NCBI GenBank assembly: GCA_036268425.1
Contig: DATAUE010000138.1
Span: 62,001-126,000, forward strand
DNA from: DATARH01 sp036268425
GTDB lineage: Bacteria; Pseudomonadota; Alphaproteobacteria; ATCC43930; CGMCC-115725
Length of the DNA stretch: 64,000 bases
Direction of reading: 5' to 3'
Within the stretch, counting starts at the first letter, position 1. The number at the start of each line of letters is the position of its first letter. The position numbers and the translations under genes were made by a program. This document shows positions 1 through 8,130 of this stretch, in pieces. A model generated the notes under the pieces. The model was not told the DNA's origin. It saw only the letters and a list, made by a program, of their open reading frames with translations, and ran no database searches.

Positions 1-90
1 GAACGATGCGGCGATCATCACCACCGCCAACCCACCGGCAATGACCAGAAACACCAGGATCGGAAAATATTCGCTGAGCAGGCTCTCCAT
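1..90 (-). CDS. nuoA: NADH-quinone oxidoreductase subunit A, N-terminal part
   Basis: The reading frame runs off the left edge of the window, so only the first 30 codons are present. It starts at an ATG (complement of 88-90) and reads MESLLSEYFPILVFL..., followed by a hydrophobic stretch. That is the start of the first transmembrane helix of NuoA, the small membrane subunit of respiratory complex I that sits at the junction of the membrane and peripheral arms. The rest of a nuo operon would be expected to the left. The call rests on 30 residues only, but the N-terminal pattern is characteristic of alphaproteobacterial NuoA. Confidence 0.75.
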   Translation of the reverse strand, partial: MESLLSEYFPILVFLVIAGGLAVVMIAASF

Positions 91-282
91 GCCGAACCTC
101 TGGACTCCTGGACCGATCGCGGCGGCGTAGAACCCCGGCCGGCACGCGCGGATCGCGGCAGGTCGGAAATGCGCTGCAAATCGCCGTAGATATCAGCCGG
201 ACGCGCGGCCCAGGGAAACCCGACAACCGGGAAAACCCCGACAAGACCGGCGAACCAGCCCTCCATTCGCCTCCAAAATCGA

Positions 283-359
<77 letters not shown>

Positions 360-493
360 GCGACGCTCGATCGCGGTGTGTCGTCGTACCTAGGCGCCCG
401 GAAGGTGTCAAGCAAGTCACCCGGAAAACAGGGCAGACGCGCAACATGCCGCGCCCGAATTGCCACAGGTCCCCGCCACCTCCCCCGCGGCGC

Positions 494-1246
494 CTATGCG
501 AGATACCCGCCGCCGTTGACGTGCAGCGTGTGGCCCGTGATGAAGCCGGCATCATCCGACGCGAGAAACACCGCAGCGCGCGCGATATCATCCGGCTGGG
601 CAAGGCGGCCGAGCGGCAAGGCCCGGCCCATCGCCATCAATTCCTCCTCACTGCTGCCGTAGCGCGGCTGCGCCGTATCGGTCAGGCCCGGTGCGATCGC
701 ATTGACGCGGATGCGGTGCGGCGCCAGTTCCAGCGCCATCTGCCGGGTCATCGACAAGACGCCGCCCTTGCTCGCGCAATAATGCACGCCGCGCGGCGAC
801 CCGCGATAGGCAGCGCCGGAGGTCATATTGATGATCGATCCTGCCCGCCCCGCCGCCACCATCGCGCGGGCGACGGCCTGAGCGCAGAAGCAGGCACCCT
901 TCAGGTTGACGTCGAGCACGAAATCCCAATCACGCTCGACCATGTCGAGAAACGACACGCGCGGAAAGACACCGGCATTGTTGATCAGCACATCGACTGG
1001 CCCAAGTTGCCGCGCCACCGCGTCGACCATCGCGGTCACGGCGTCGAGCCGCTCCATATCGGCCTGTACCAGCAAGGCGCTGCGGCCCGTCGCGGCAACC
1101 CCTTCGGCGACGCGCTGCGCCGCACCTTTGTCATCCAGCCAGTTGATCGCGACATCGGCTCCGGCCGCAGCAAACGCCAGCGCCGTCGCCGCCCCGATCC
1201 CCTGCTGCGCTCCGGTAACCAGCACCACCTTGCCCGCATGTTGCAT
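494..1246 (-). CDS. Short-chain dehydrogenase/reductase (FabG-like)
   Basis: A 250-aa classical SDR that would catalyse NAD(P)-dependent oxidation or reduction of an alcohol/ketone; the substrate is unknown. The N-terminus carries the Rossmann motif VTGAQQGIG, followed by NNAG, a catalytic Ser in the MTSGAAY region, the YCASK motif and the late PG motif (APGLTDT). It ends with the typical NGGGYLA tail. I chose the ATG at 1246 over upstream in-frame extension because AGGGGAG lies just ahead of it and the protein then starts right before the dinucleotide-binding strand. It is divergent from the glutathionyl-hydroquinone reductase gene, with about 90 bp between them for both promoters. Confidence 0.88.
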   Translation of the reverse strand: MQHAGKVVLVTGAQQGIGAATALAFAAAGADVAINWLDDKGAAQRVAEGVAATGRSALLVQADMERLDAVTAMVDAVARQLGPVDVLINNAGVFPRVSFLDMVERDWDFVLDVNLKGACFCAQAVARAMVAAGRAGSIINMTSGAAYRGSPRGVHYCASKGGVLSMTRQMALELAPHRIRVNAIAPGLTDTAQPRYGSSEEELMAMGRALPLGRLAQPDDIARAAVFLASDDAGFITGHTLHVNGGGYLA

Positions 1247-1336
1247 GTTCCGACTCCCCTGACGTGCCTGGTTAGCGGCTGGCCCGAAACGACTGGCGCA
1301 GTATGCTGCGCGGCGCTCTGTTCCGGGAGATACGCA

Positions 1337-2290
1337 ATGGGCATGCTGGTCAACGGCATCTGGCACGACGACGACCCTTCGGCTGACAGTATCGGGCGTT
1401 TCGTGCGGCCCGATTCGATCTTCCGCGACCGGGTGAGCCGCGACGGCACCTCCGGCTTCAAGGCCGAAGCGGGGCGTTATCACCTGGTGACCGCGCCGTC
1501 ATGCCCGTGGGCGCATCGCAGCGTGCTGATGCACAAGCTGAAACGCCTCGACACTGCGATCCCGCTGCTCGAATCCGATCTGCCGAAAGGCGAAGGCTGG
1601 GCCTATTCCCGCGGCTTTGACGATCTCGCGCCGATTGACGGGGTATTTCACGTCCATCAGGTCTACAGCGCGGCACGCTCCGATTATACCGGGCGCGCTA
1701 CTGTGCCATTGCTGTGGGACCGGCGGACCCGCACCATCGTCAACAACGAATCCTCGGAAATCATCCGCATGCTGAATTCGGAATTCGACGAATTCACCAA
1801 TGCCGCGATCGATCTTTACCCGGAGGAACTGCGCGACGAGATCAATCAGGTCAATTCGTTCGTCTACGATAACGTCAATAATGGCGTCTATCGCGCCGGT
1901 CTGGCAAAAAGCCAGACCGCTTATGAAGCCGCGTTCGGCAAATTGTTTGCGGCATTCGATGAACTGGAAACCCGCCTCGGCAAGCAACGCTGGCTGGTTG
2001 GCGACCGCTTCACCGAGGCCGATCTACGGCTGTTCCCGACGCTGGTGCGCTTTGACACGGTTTATTATGTGCTGTTCAAGTGCAATCTGCGGCGGCTCAG
2101 CGACTACCATCACCTGACGAACTATACGCGCGACATCTACCAGATGCCGGGGGTCGCCGAGACGGTCGATTTTGCCAGGATCAAGCTCGGCTATTACGGC
2201 GGCATGCGCCATATCAACCCGAACGGCATCCTGCCGCACGGCCCGCAACTCGACTTTGCCGCGCCGCACGACCGGGCGCGCCTGCGGTAG
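1337..2290 (+). CDS. Glutathionyl-hydroquinone reductase (YqjG/EcmA-type GST)
   Basis: A 317-aa member of the Xi-class glutathione transferases, which reduce glutathionyl-hydroquinones to hydroquinones in the cytoplasm. The thioredoxin-fold half carries the family motif SCPWAHR with the catalytic Cys at about residue 56. The C-terminal helical half has the expected FTEADLRLFPTLVRFD segment, and length matches the family. The ATG at 1337 is preceded by CGGGAGA at a suitable distance. A much longer in-frame extension to 446 is open, but it overlaps the opposite-strand dehydrogenase and lacks family similarity, so I excluded it. Confidence 0.93.
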   Translation: MGMLVNGIWHDDDPSADSIGRFVRPDSIFRDRVSRDGTSGFKAEAGRYHLVTAPSCPWAHRSVLMHKLKRLDTAIPLLESDLPKGEGWAYSRGFDDLAPIDGVFHVHQVYSAARSDYTGRATVPLLWDRRTRTIVNNESSEIIRMLNSEFDEFTNAAIDLYPEELRDEINQVNSFVYDNVNNGVYRAGLAKSQTAYEAAFGKLFAAFDELETRLGKQRWLVGDRFTEADLRLFPTLVRFDTVYYVLFKCNLRRLSDYHHLTNYTRDIYQMPGVAETVDFARIKLGYYGGMRHINPNGILPHGPQLDFAAPHDRARLR

Positions 2291-2319
2291 ACGGGCAGGC
2301 GCGGGTTACGCGGCCGCGC

Positions 2320-2493
2320 TCAGAAGAGCGCCGAGCCCACCATCAATCCGGCGACCAGCAGAATTACGAACGCGATGATGAAGATAAAGAACAGGATCTT
2401 CGCGAGACCGGCCGACGCCGCCGCGATCCCGGTAAAGCCAAAAAGACCGGCGATAATCGAGATGACCAGGAAAAACAGGGCAAGTTTCAGCAT
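2320..2493 (-). CDS. DUF1328 (YtjA-type) small membrane protein
   Basis: A 57-aa protein starting MLKLALFFLVISIIAGLFGF, with two hydrophobic helices (about residues 4-20 and 30-53) around a short AAASAG turn. This matches DUF1328/UPF0391 peptides, inner-membrane proteins of unknown function often linked to stress response. The ATG is preceded by GGGAGAG. It sits in the 200-bp gap after the quinone-reductase gene and points towards it. Confidence 0.88.
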   Translation of the reverse strand: MLKLALFFLVISIIAGLFGFTGIAAASAGLAKILFFIFIIAFVILLVAGLMVGSALF

Positions 2494-2829
2494 CTCACTC
2501 TCCCATCGTGCTTGAACGACTGACCGATGCGTCCGCCTAAACCGGTAGATTGACGCTCCAGCGGCGCAAACGCATCCAACATAAAAGGGTTGCGCCGATA
2601 CCTCAAAATTCGCGTCCTTGGATAATCAGCCTGATCGGATTAGCTCGTGGCGTGGATCGCACACCACAACCGCTCGTCAACGCTGGTGGGCATCGGCAAA
2701 ATCGAGTGTGAGATCGAAGCTCTTAGCGAGTTCGCGGCGGCGCCCTGCCCGCAATATTGGTCAGTTGCGTTGCGCGCGCCAGCCGAGGCAGGCTTGGAGC
2801 GGAATCTCGATTGGCCAATGGAGGCGAGA
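2494..2829. other. Intergenic region without a recognisable gene
   Basis: About 335 bp between the DUF1328 gene and the solute-binding protein gene, which diverge from it. No convincing coding sequence, tRNA or hairpin was seen. It should contain both promoters, but I could not assign them with confidence. Confidence 0.5.
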
Positions 2830-4164
2830 ATGGCGACGACACGGCGCACTGTCCTGCAAACCGCCGCGTTAACCCCGATATTGGCGGCGCCGTTTGTCCG
2901 AGGCGCCCACGCCGCCGGCAAATTGAGTGTCGCATTCTGGGACCACTGGGTCCCCGGCGCCAACGGACCGCTCGAAAAACTGTGCCGCGAATGGGCGGAA
3001 AAGGAAAAAGTCGACCTCAAGCTCGATTTCATCACGTCGAATGGCGACAAGGACCTGTTGACCGTCGCCGCCGAATCGCAGGCGAAATCCGGGCACGACG
3101 TCATTGGCCTGCTCGCCTGGTATGCGCCGGGGCAGGCCGAGAATCTCGAACCGGTCGATGACGTGATGGCCACGCTGATCCAACAGCACGGCGCCGTCAG
3201 CGCCGGTGCGGAGTATCTCGGCAAGCAGAACGGCCATTGGGTCGCGGTGCCGACATTGGTCGGCAGCACGATCTCGCCGCCTTGCGCGCGCATCGACCTG
3301 ATGAAGCAGCTTGTCGGCCTCGACGTCACCAAGATGTATCCGGCCGGCGCACCGCCCGATAAGGACCTTCAGGCGGCCTGGACCTGGGACGCTTTCACGC
3401 AAGCCGCCGAAAAATGCTTCAAGGGCGGCCACCCCTTCGGCATGCCGGTCAGCACCTGCAGCGACTCGGTGCAATGGGTCGGCGCGCTGTTCAATAGCTA
3501 TGGCGCGCAGCTTGTCGACGCCAAAGGCGCGATTACGGTCAACAGCGACCCCGTCAAAACGGCGCTCGAATGGTGCAAAAAGACCGTCCCGTTCTTCCCG
3601 CCGAGCGTTTTCGCCTGGGACGATTCGTCAAACAACAAGGCCCTCATCTCCGGGCAAAGCGCCCTGATCTTTAACGGCCCCTCGGCCTGGGCCGTCGCGA
3701 AACGCGACGCGCCGAAGATCGTCGAGCAGCTATGGACTTTCCCGACTCCAAAGGGACCCCAGGGCCGCCACGTCTCCGGACGCTATCGCTATTGGGGCAT
3801 CTGGAATTTCTCCGCCAACAAGCCGGCGGCAAAAAGCCTGTTGCTGTATCTCTCGACTCGCGACGCGATGGAAAAACTGCTGCAGGCCGGCCAAGGCTTT
3901 GATGTACCGCCGTTCGAAAAGCTGACCGATTCCACGGTGTGGGCCAATGCCGAGCCGCCCAAGGGGACGCTGTATAATTTCCCGCCGCGCGACGATGTCA
4001 TCGTCTCGGTTGCCTGCCGTCCGGCGCCGCCGCAGATCGGTGTGCAGATGTACGCGCAGGGCATCATGTCCAAGATGATTGCGCAGTGCACCCAAGAGGG
4101 AAAATCGATCGACGAGGCGATCACCTTCGCCGAGCGCGAACTCGAAGGCTATATGCGGACATAA
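2830..4164 (+). CDS. ABC-type extracellular solute-binding protein (family 1)
   Basis: A 444-aa periplasmic substrate-binding protein of the sugar/glycerol-3-phosphate-binding class. The N-terminus MATTRRTVLQTAALT contains a twin-arginine pair followed by a hydrophobic segment and an AHA-A cleavage-like site, so Tat export is likely. Family features include FWDHWVPG near the start, a GLLAWYAPGQAENL segment and the later YRYWGIWNFSANKPAAK block. The ATG at 2830 was chosen because GGAGG lies about 6-8 nt upstream. An in-frame ATG at 2818 would add MEAR. No permease or ATPase genes are adjacent, so its transporter partners must be encoded elsewhere or be lost. The substrate cannot be inferred. 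Confidence 0.85.
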   Translation: MATTRRTVLQTAALTPILAAPFVRGAHAAGKLSVAFWDHWVPGANGPLEKLCREWAEKEKVDLKLDFITSNGDKDLLTVAAESQAKSGHDVIGLLAWYAPGQAENLEPVDDVMATLIQQHGAVSAGAEYLGKQNGHWVAVPTLVGSTISPPCARIDLMKQLVGLDVTKMYPAGAPPDKDLQAAWTWDAFTQAAEKCFKGGHPFGMPVSTCSDSVQWVGALFNSYGAQLVDAKGAITVNSDPVKTALEWCKKTVPFFPPSVFAWDDSSNNKALISGQSALIFNGPSAWAVAKRDAPKIVEQLWTFPTPKGPQGRHVSGRYRYWGIWNFSANKPAAKSLLLYLSTRDAMEKLLQAGQGFDVPPFEKLTDSTVWANAEPPKGTLYNFPPRDDVIVSVACRPAPPQIGVQMYAQGIMSKMIAQCTQEGKSIDEAITFAERELEGYMRT

Positions 4165-4225
4165 GGGTCGCGATTTACGGCTGAATGCCGCTCAACGATT
4201 GACCATCCAAAAGGACTTCCCGCGA

Positions 4226-5059
4226 ATGGACATCTCCGGCAAGACCGCCATCGTCACCGGCGCCGCCTCCGGCATCGGCCTCGGCATTGCGACCGCACTG
4301 GCGGAGGCCGGTGCCAACGTGGTGATGGCCGACATCCAGAAAGACGCGCTCGAACAGGCCGCCCACGGTCTTTCCGGTACCAACAAGCGCGTCATGCCGG
4401 TGCGGATCGATGTGACGCAGGAGCAATCCGTGCTCGATGCGCTGGCCGAGGCCGAACGCAATTTCGGCAAGCTGCACATTGCCTGCAACAATGCCGGCGT
4501 GCCGATGCACGGGACGCAAATGGCCGACGTATCGCCCGCCGACTGGCAATTCGTCATCGGGGTCAACATCTGGGGCATCATCCACGGCATCCGCCACTTC
4601 GTGCCGGCGATCCGCAAGCACGGTGAAGAAGGTCATATCGTCAACACTGCGTCCGTCGCCGGCTTTCAGAATCGCCCCACGACCAATCAGGGGCCGTATT
4701 CGATGAGCAAATACGCCGCGCTCTCACTGTCCGAAGCCTTGGAGCACGAGCTTGCCGGCAGCAATATCGGAGTGTCGGTGCTGTGCCCCGGGCCGATCAA
4801 CACGAATATCGCGCGCGGTGCCCGCAACCGCCCGGACCATATGGGTGGGCCGCAGGTGCGCGCCACTGACGAGGCGGTTCTGGCCGAGCGCCTCGCCACA
4901 ATCGGCCTCGACCCCAAGAAGGTTGGCGAACGCGTCGTCGATGCGATCCGTACCAAGACATTTTATGCCTTTGTCGGGGCGGTTCCGGCCGATGTCATCC
5001 GAGGCCGCCACCGCCGCATCGAAGAGGCGCTGAACAGCCCGTGGGTGACGCACTACTGA
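4226..5059 (+). CDS. Short-chain dehydrogenase/reductase
   Basis: A 277-aa SDR with cofactor motif TGAASGIGLGIA, acidic D after the second strand (MADIQ, suggesting NAD), NNAGVPM, catalytic Ser in NTASVAGFQ, YSMSKYAAL and the PGPINTNIA loop. The ATG at 4226 is preceded by AAAGGA and gives the canonical MDISGKTAIVTG start. It follows the solute-binding protein gene by 61 bp on the same strand and may be cotranscribed. The substrate is unknown. The C-terminal extension (FYAFVGAVPADVIRGRHRRIE) is common in alphaproteobacterial SDRs of this size. Confidence 0.88.
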   Translation: MDISGKTAIVTGAASGIGLGIATALAEAGANVVMADIQKDALEQAAHGLSGTNKRVMPVRIDVTQEQSVLDALAEAERNFGKLHIACNNAGVPMHGTQMADVSPADWQFVIGVNIWGIIHGIRHFVPAIRKHGEEGHIVNTASVAGFQNRPTTNQGPYSMSKYAALSLSEALEHELAGSNIGVSVLCPGPINTNIARGARNRPDHMGGPQVRATDEAVLAERLATIGLDPKKVGERVVDAIRTKTFYAFVGAVPADVIRGRHRRIEEALNSPWVTHY

Positions 5060-5109
5060 TCCTGCCCTGATTCTGCTATGTTCGGTGCGGCTCTCAGGGA
5101 GTGCGAACG

Positions 5110-5571
5110 ATGACCGAAGCCAAGCTTGCGCCGAACCTTCCCGACTGGATGGTCGAGCATGCAAACCGCTATCTCTCCAGCGGCGGCAGCGAAGGGCACC
5201 TCTACCACATGGCGCAGCCGGGCCGGCCGGAGATAACCGTGCCATCGCTGCTGCTGACGACAACCGGCCGTAAATCGGGCGCGCGGTTCATCTTCCCGCT
5301 ATTTTACGGAAATGCCGGCGACAGCTATTTCGTCATCGCCTCGAAAGGCGGCGCACCGCAACATCCCGGCTGGTATCGCAACATCCTCGCCGACCCCGAG
5401 GTCGAGGTACAGGTCGGCACCACAAAGGTAAAGGCGAAGGCACGCACCGCCACCGGCGCGGAGCGGGCGCGGCTCTGGGAAAAATCGCTCGAGTTCTGGC
5501 CGCCTTATGCCGAGTACCAGCGCAAGACCGAGCGCGAAATCCCGGTGGTCGTGCTTGACCCTGTCAACTGA
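5110..5571 (+). CDS. Nitroreductase/deazaflavin-dependent (Ddn/DUF385) family protein
   Basis: A 153-aa protein with the split-barrel signature of the Ddn family: LLLTTTGRKSG, then FPLFYGNAGDSYFVIASKGG, PQHPGWYRNILADPEVEVQ and a C-terminal REIPVVVLDP. Actinobacterial members bind F420, and proteobacterial homologues may use F420 or flavin; the reaction here is unknown. An LLM-class gene, another family that can use F420, lies at 37.9 kb. The ATG at 5110 follows CAGGGAG; a GTG at 5101 is a weaker alternative. It lies 50 bp after the SDR gene on the same strand. Confidence 0.85.
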   Translation: MTEAKLAPNLPDWMVEHANRYLSSGGSEGHLYHMAQPGRPEITVPSLLLTTTGRKSGARFIFPLFYGNAGDSYFVIASKGGAPQHPGWYRNILADPEVEVQVGTTKVKAKARTATGAERARLWEKSLEFWPPYAEYQRKTEREIPVVVLDPVN

Positions 5572-5595
5572 CGCGACCGGTCGGCGGGGCGGGCA

Positions 5596-6603
5596 GTGCC
5601 GCGGGAAATTCGCGGAAAAGGGCTGCGGTTTTCGCTGCGCCACGCACCCTGCGCCCATATCTGCCGGTATTGTCTGATCTCGGAATCGCGAAAGCGCAGC
5701 ACACTTCCGTTCTCGCGGTTTGAGCAACTCGTTCACCGCTTTCATGATTGGAAGCAATCAAGCGGGCGCGATGATTTCGCGATCGGGGTCTTTGTCGGCC
5801 CGTCTTTTGATTACGATCTTGAAACCCTCAAGGGCATCGCGAGATTGCGGGCACGGCGCGGCGCCACGGTCCAGATCCTCAATCTCGGCGGGTTGCGCAT
5901 CCGGTCAGGCGATGTGTTGACGCGTTGGCTGGAGGAACGCAAAGCCGCCGGTATCGTCGGCGTCCATACGTCACTCGCCGGCTGCGGCGCAATCCATGAC
6001 AGATGGAACGGGCGCGCCGGCGATTTCGACTACCAGACCACGATCCTGCGACAGGCCGCCAAACACGGCATGGTGCGTCAGGAAAAGCTGTTTCTGACGC
6101 AAAATACCCTGCCCGTTTTTGATCAACTCCTCGACATCCTCGACAGCATTCCGGGAGAGGTCAGCCATCGCTCGGCCAGCCCGTTCTTTTATGCCGGCCT
6201 GGCACCAAGATACGAAGACGAGCGCATCACCGAAGACATCCGCGACAACCTGCCGGACCGGATCAACCGACTCCGACCCCAAAAATTCAATAATTGGCTG
6301 TCGGAGCGCGAGTGGATCCCAATCATGTTGGAAACCGCGGACCAGCCGCGAAAGCTGTTGCTGAAGCTGGATGTCGACGAGACGAATATCGAGTACCTCG
6401 AAACCACCTCGTGCGAGGAGGTCATCGCCGGGCGGGAGCGCCAGTATCAGGAATCCTACCGAGACCTTCCCGCACTTGACGAGCTATGCGCCCGCTATGG
6501 CGATCCTGAGAACCGCAAAGTCTACATGATGAGCCGCGATGTCGAAGGCCGCTGGCTGCATCTGCACGAACGCACCACCGGCGCCAAGCCGCCAATCGAT
6601 TAA
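5596..6603 (+). CDS. Radical SAM-like protein of unknown function
   Basis: A 335-aa protein with a GTG start and the motif HAPCAHICRYC near residues 16-26. The CxxxCxxC spacing is that of the [4Fe-4S] cluster of radical SAM enzymes. Downstream segments such as DFAIGVFVGPSFDYDLETL, LNLGGLRIRS and GVHTSLAGCGAIHDRWNG fit the alternating strands of a partial TIM barrel. The product and substrate are not recognisable. The start is uncertain: there is no ATG before the cysteine motif, and GTG at 5596 is preceded by a G-rich stretch. It is the last gene of a possible four-gene rightward run and converges with the Hint gene. Confidence 0.65.
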   Translation: MPREIRGKGLRFSLRHAPCAHICRYCLISESRKRSTLPFSRFEQLVHRFHDWKQSSGRDDFAIGVFVGPSFDYDLETLKGIARLRARRGATVQILNLGGLRIRSGDVLTRWLEERKAAGIVGVHTSLAGCGAIHDRWNGRAGDFDYQTTILRQAAKHGMVRQEKLFLTQNTLPVFDQLLDILDSIPGEVSHRSASPFFYAGLAPRYEDERITEDIRDNLPDRINRLRPQKFNNWLSEREWIPIMLETADQPRKLLLKLDVDETNIEYLETTSCEEVIAGRERQYQESYRDLPALDELCARYGDPENRKVYMMSRDVEGRWLHLHERTTGAKPPID

Positions 6604-6689
6604 CCAACCCATCTGACGCGAGACCGCGTCCCAACCCGGCCTCGCTTTATCAATATCAAGGGCAGATCATCCGTGATGCTTGTCGGGCG

Positions 6690-8030
6690 TTAAGCAGCCT
6701 GCTGTAGGGCCGTGGGCCGCGGGTAACCCAGACCACTAGAAACCAGTTGCACTTCCAGCGTGAACCCGCCAGCGAACGCGCGCAGCCAGGTCTCGGGGAG
6801 GCGTGCCATCCCATTGGTCCAGCGGTGCGAGACTTCATCGTCGTAAAAGCCGTCGCGCAGCAACGGATGACCGTGTCCGGCTTTAATTGTCATGTCGCCG
6901 TCCTGGAGGGCACAGCCCTCAACCGGCACGCCAAGACGACGGATATCGACCGACGCAGCATCGATTTCCGCGGCAACAACGGTGCTTGACGCGAGGCAGA
7001 CCGTCTTGCTGCCGGCAGGTACGGTGAAGCGGTAGGTGCGGCCAGTCACCGATTCCGGCCGAATTGCAGCACCGTCGACAACCAGGTGCAGATCGGGGTC
7101 GTAATCAAGCGTATGACCGGCTGCCGCCGCGCGCTGGAATAGCGCCGCGCGGATCTTGGTCATCTCGGGCGCACCCCGTTCCAGGCGGGGGGCCGCGAAC
7201 TGCCAGCGTGGCCGATCGTCATCCGGGTAAAGCGCGGCGTGCTCCGAGGCGTTGGCGAACATCATCCGGTTATCGCAATCGACATAACTTTCGGCGGCGG
7301 CGCCCTCAGCGAAGATCACGTCATGCGTGTCAAGTTCGATGTGGAAATACTCGACTTCCTCGACCATCTCGGTCTGAGTAATCGTTGTGCCGTTGACCAG
7401 GTGTTGCGCCGGAACGAGGTAGCCGTCGATATAGAGCGCATGTTCGGGCGAAATCGACAGATCGCGCATCGGCACCCCATCGGCAAGCGCCCCGGCCGAA
7501 ACACGGATCGGCAGCACTGCGCGGTTGCCGGCAATAAAGCGACCGGCATAGCTGCGCCGTCCGATCCACTTGATCGGCCGGACCTCGCCCGCTGCCGTCA
7601 GCACCTCGTCACCAATCACCAGAGATTCGACCGAAACATCGCCCGCAACGGTGCGGATCAAAGTGCCGGCGAGATAACAAGCGATAGTGAATGGCGTATT
7701 CGTTATGCTAATATTGCTGCCCGAAAGATAACTAGAATTATTTGTGTATAAATAGAAGTGATTTACGTTAAATTCTCCCACAAAACTCAGACCATTACTG
7801 GTATCTCCAACGTAAACTCCGGTATATGTGCCACTAACAGTGCCTGATGCCGTATCTGAAAAGTGATCATTGCCAATATCACCTAGCTGGGTGAGATTGT
7901 CGCTGCCGTTATCTGCCGTCTCGGTTATCGTATAGTGCGCGCCACCTGCGCCTCCTGGTCCAACTATCGTGTAGACACCTGCCGATACTTTGGTTACCGA
8001 AAAGCTGTATTTGAAATATTCAGAAGCCAT
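6690..8030 (-). CDS. Hint (hedgehog/intein) domain protein
   Basis: A 446-aa protein. Residues 1-117 form a Gly/Thr/Asn/Ser-rich beta-type region. At Cys118 (IACYLAGTLIRT) a bacterial Hint domain begins, with VESLVIGDEVLTAAGEVRPIKWIGRRSY and SPEHALYIDGYLVPAQHLVNG. Such domains are seen at the C-terminal side of alphaproteobacterial secreted or surface proteins and may self-cleave at the Cys. The remaining C-terminal part (about 270-446) is a conserved accessory region common in this type. The DNA coding the first 120 residues (7680-8030) is much richer in A+T than the rest, as if the N-terminal part were exchanged. The start ATG has AGAGAG upstream. No classical signal peptide is visible. Confidence 0.82.
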   Translation of the reverse strand: MASEYFKYSFSVTKVSAGVYTIVGPGGAGGAHYTITETADNGSDNLTQLGDIGNDHFSDTASGTVSGTYTGVYVGDTSNGLSFVGEFNVNHFYLYTNNSSYLSGSNISITNTPFTIACYLAGTLIRTVAGDVSVESLVIGDEVLTAAGEVRPIKWIGRRSYAGRFIAGNRAVLPIRVSAGALADGVPMRDLSISPEHALYIDGYLVPAQHLVNGTTITQTEMVEEVEYFHIELDTHDVIFAEGAAAESYVDCDNRMMFANASEHAALYPDDDRPRWQFAAPRLERGAPEMTKIRAALFQRAAAAGHTLDYDPDLHLVVDGAAIRPESVTGRTYRFTVPAGSKTVCLASSTVVAAEIDAASVDIRRLGVPVEGCALQDGDMTIKAGHGHPLLRDGFYDDEVSHRWTNGMARLPETWLRAFAGGFTLEVQLVSSGLGYPRPTALQQAA

Positions 8031-8130
8031 GACGTCTCTCTACTTATCGTTTGTCCGCCGCCCTCGAATATTCACTAGATATCGGAGCACATCTGGGTGC
8101 AGGTGTCGCCCGATCCCTTCGTGGATTTCT

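Noticed and set aside
446..1336. Long in-frame extension upstream of the glutathionyl-hydroquinone reductase
   Set aside because: It runs antisense through a clear SDR gene, has no family similarity, and a good ribosome-binding site marks the internal ATG at 1337.
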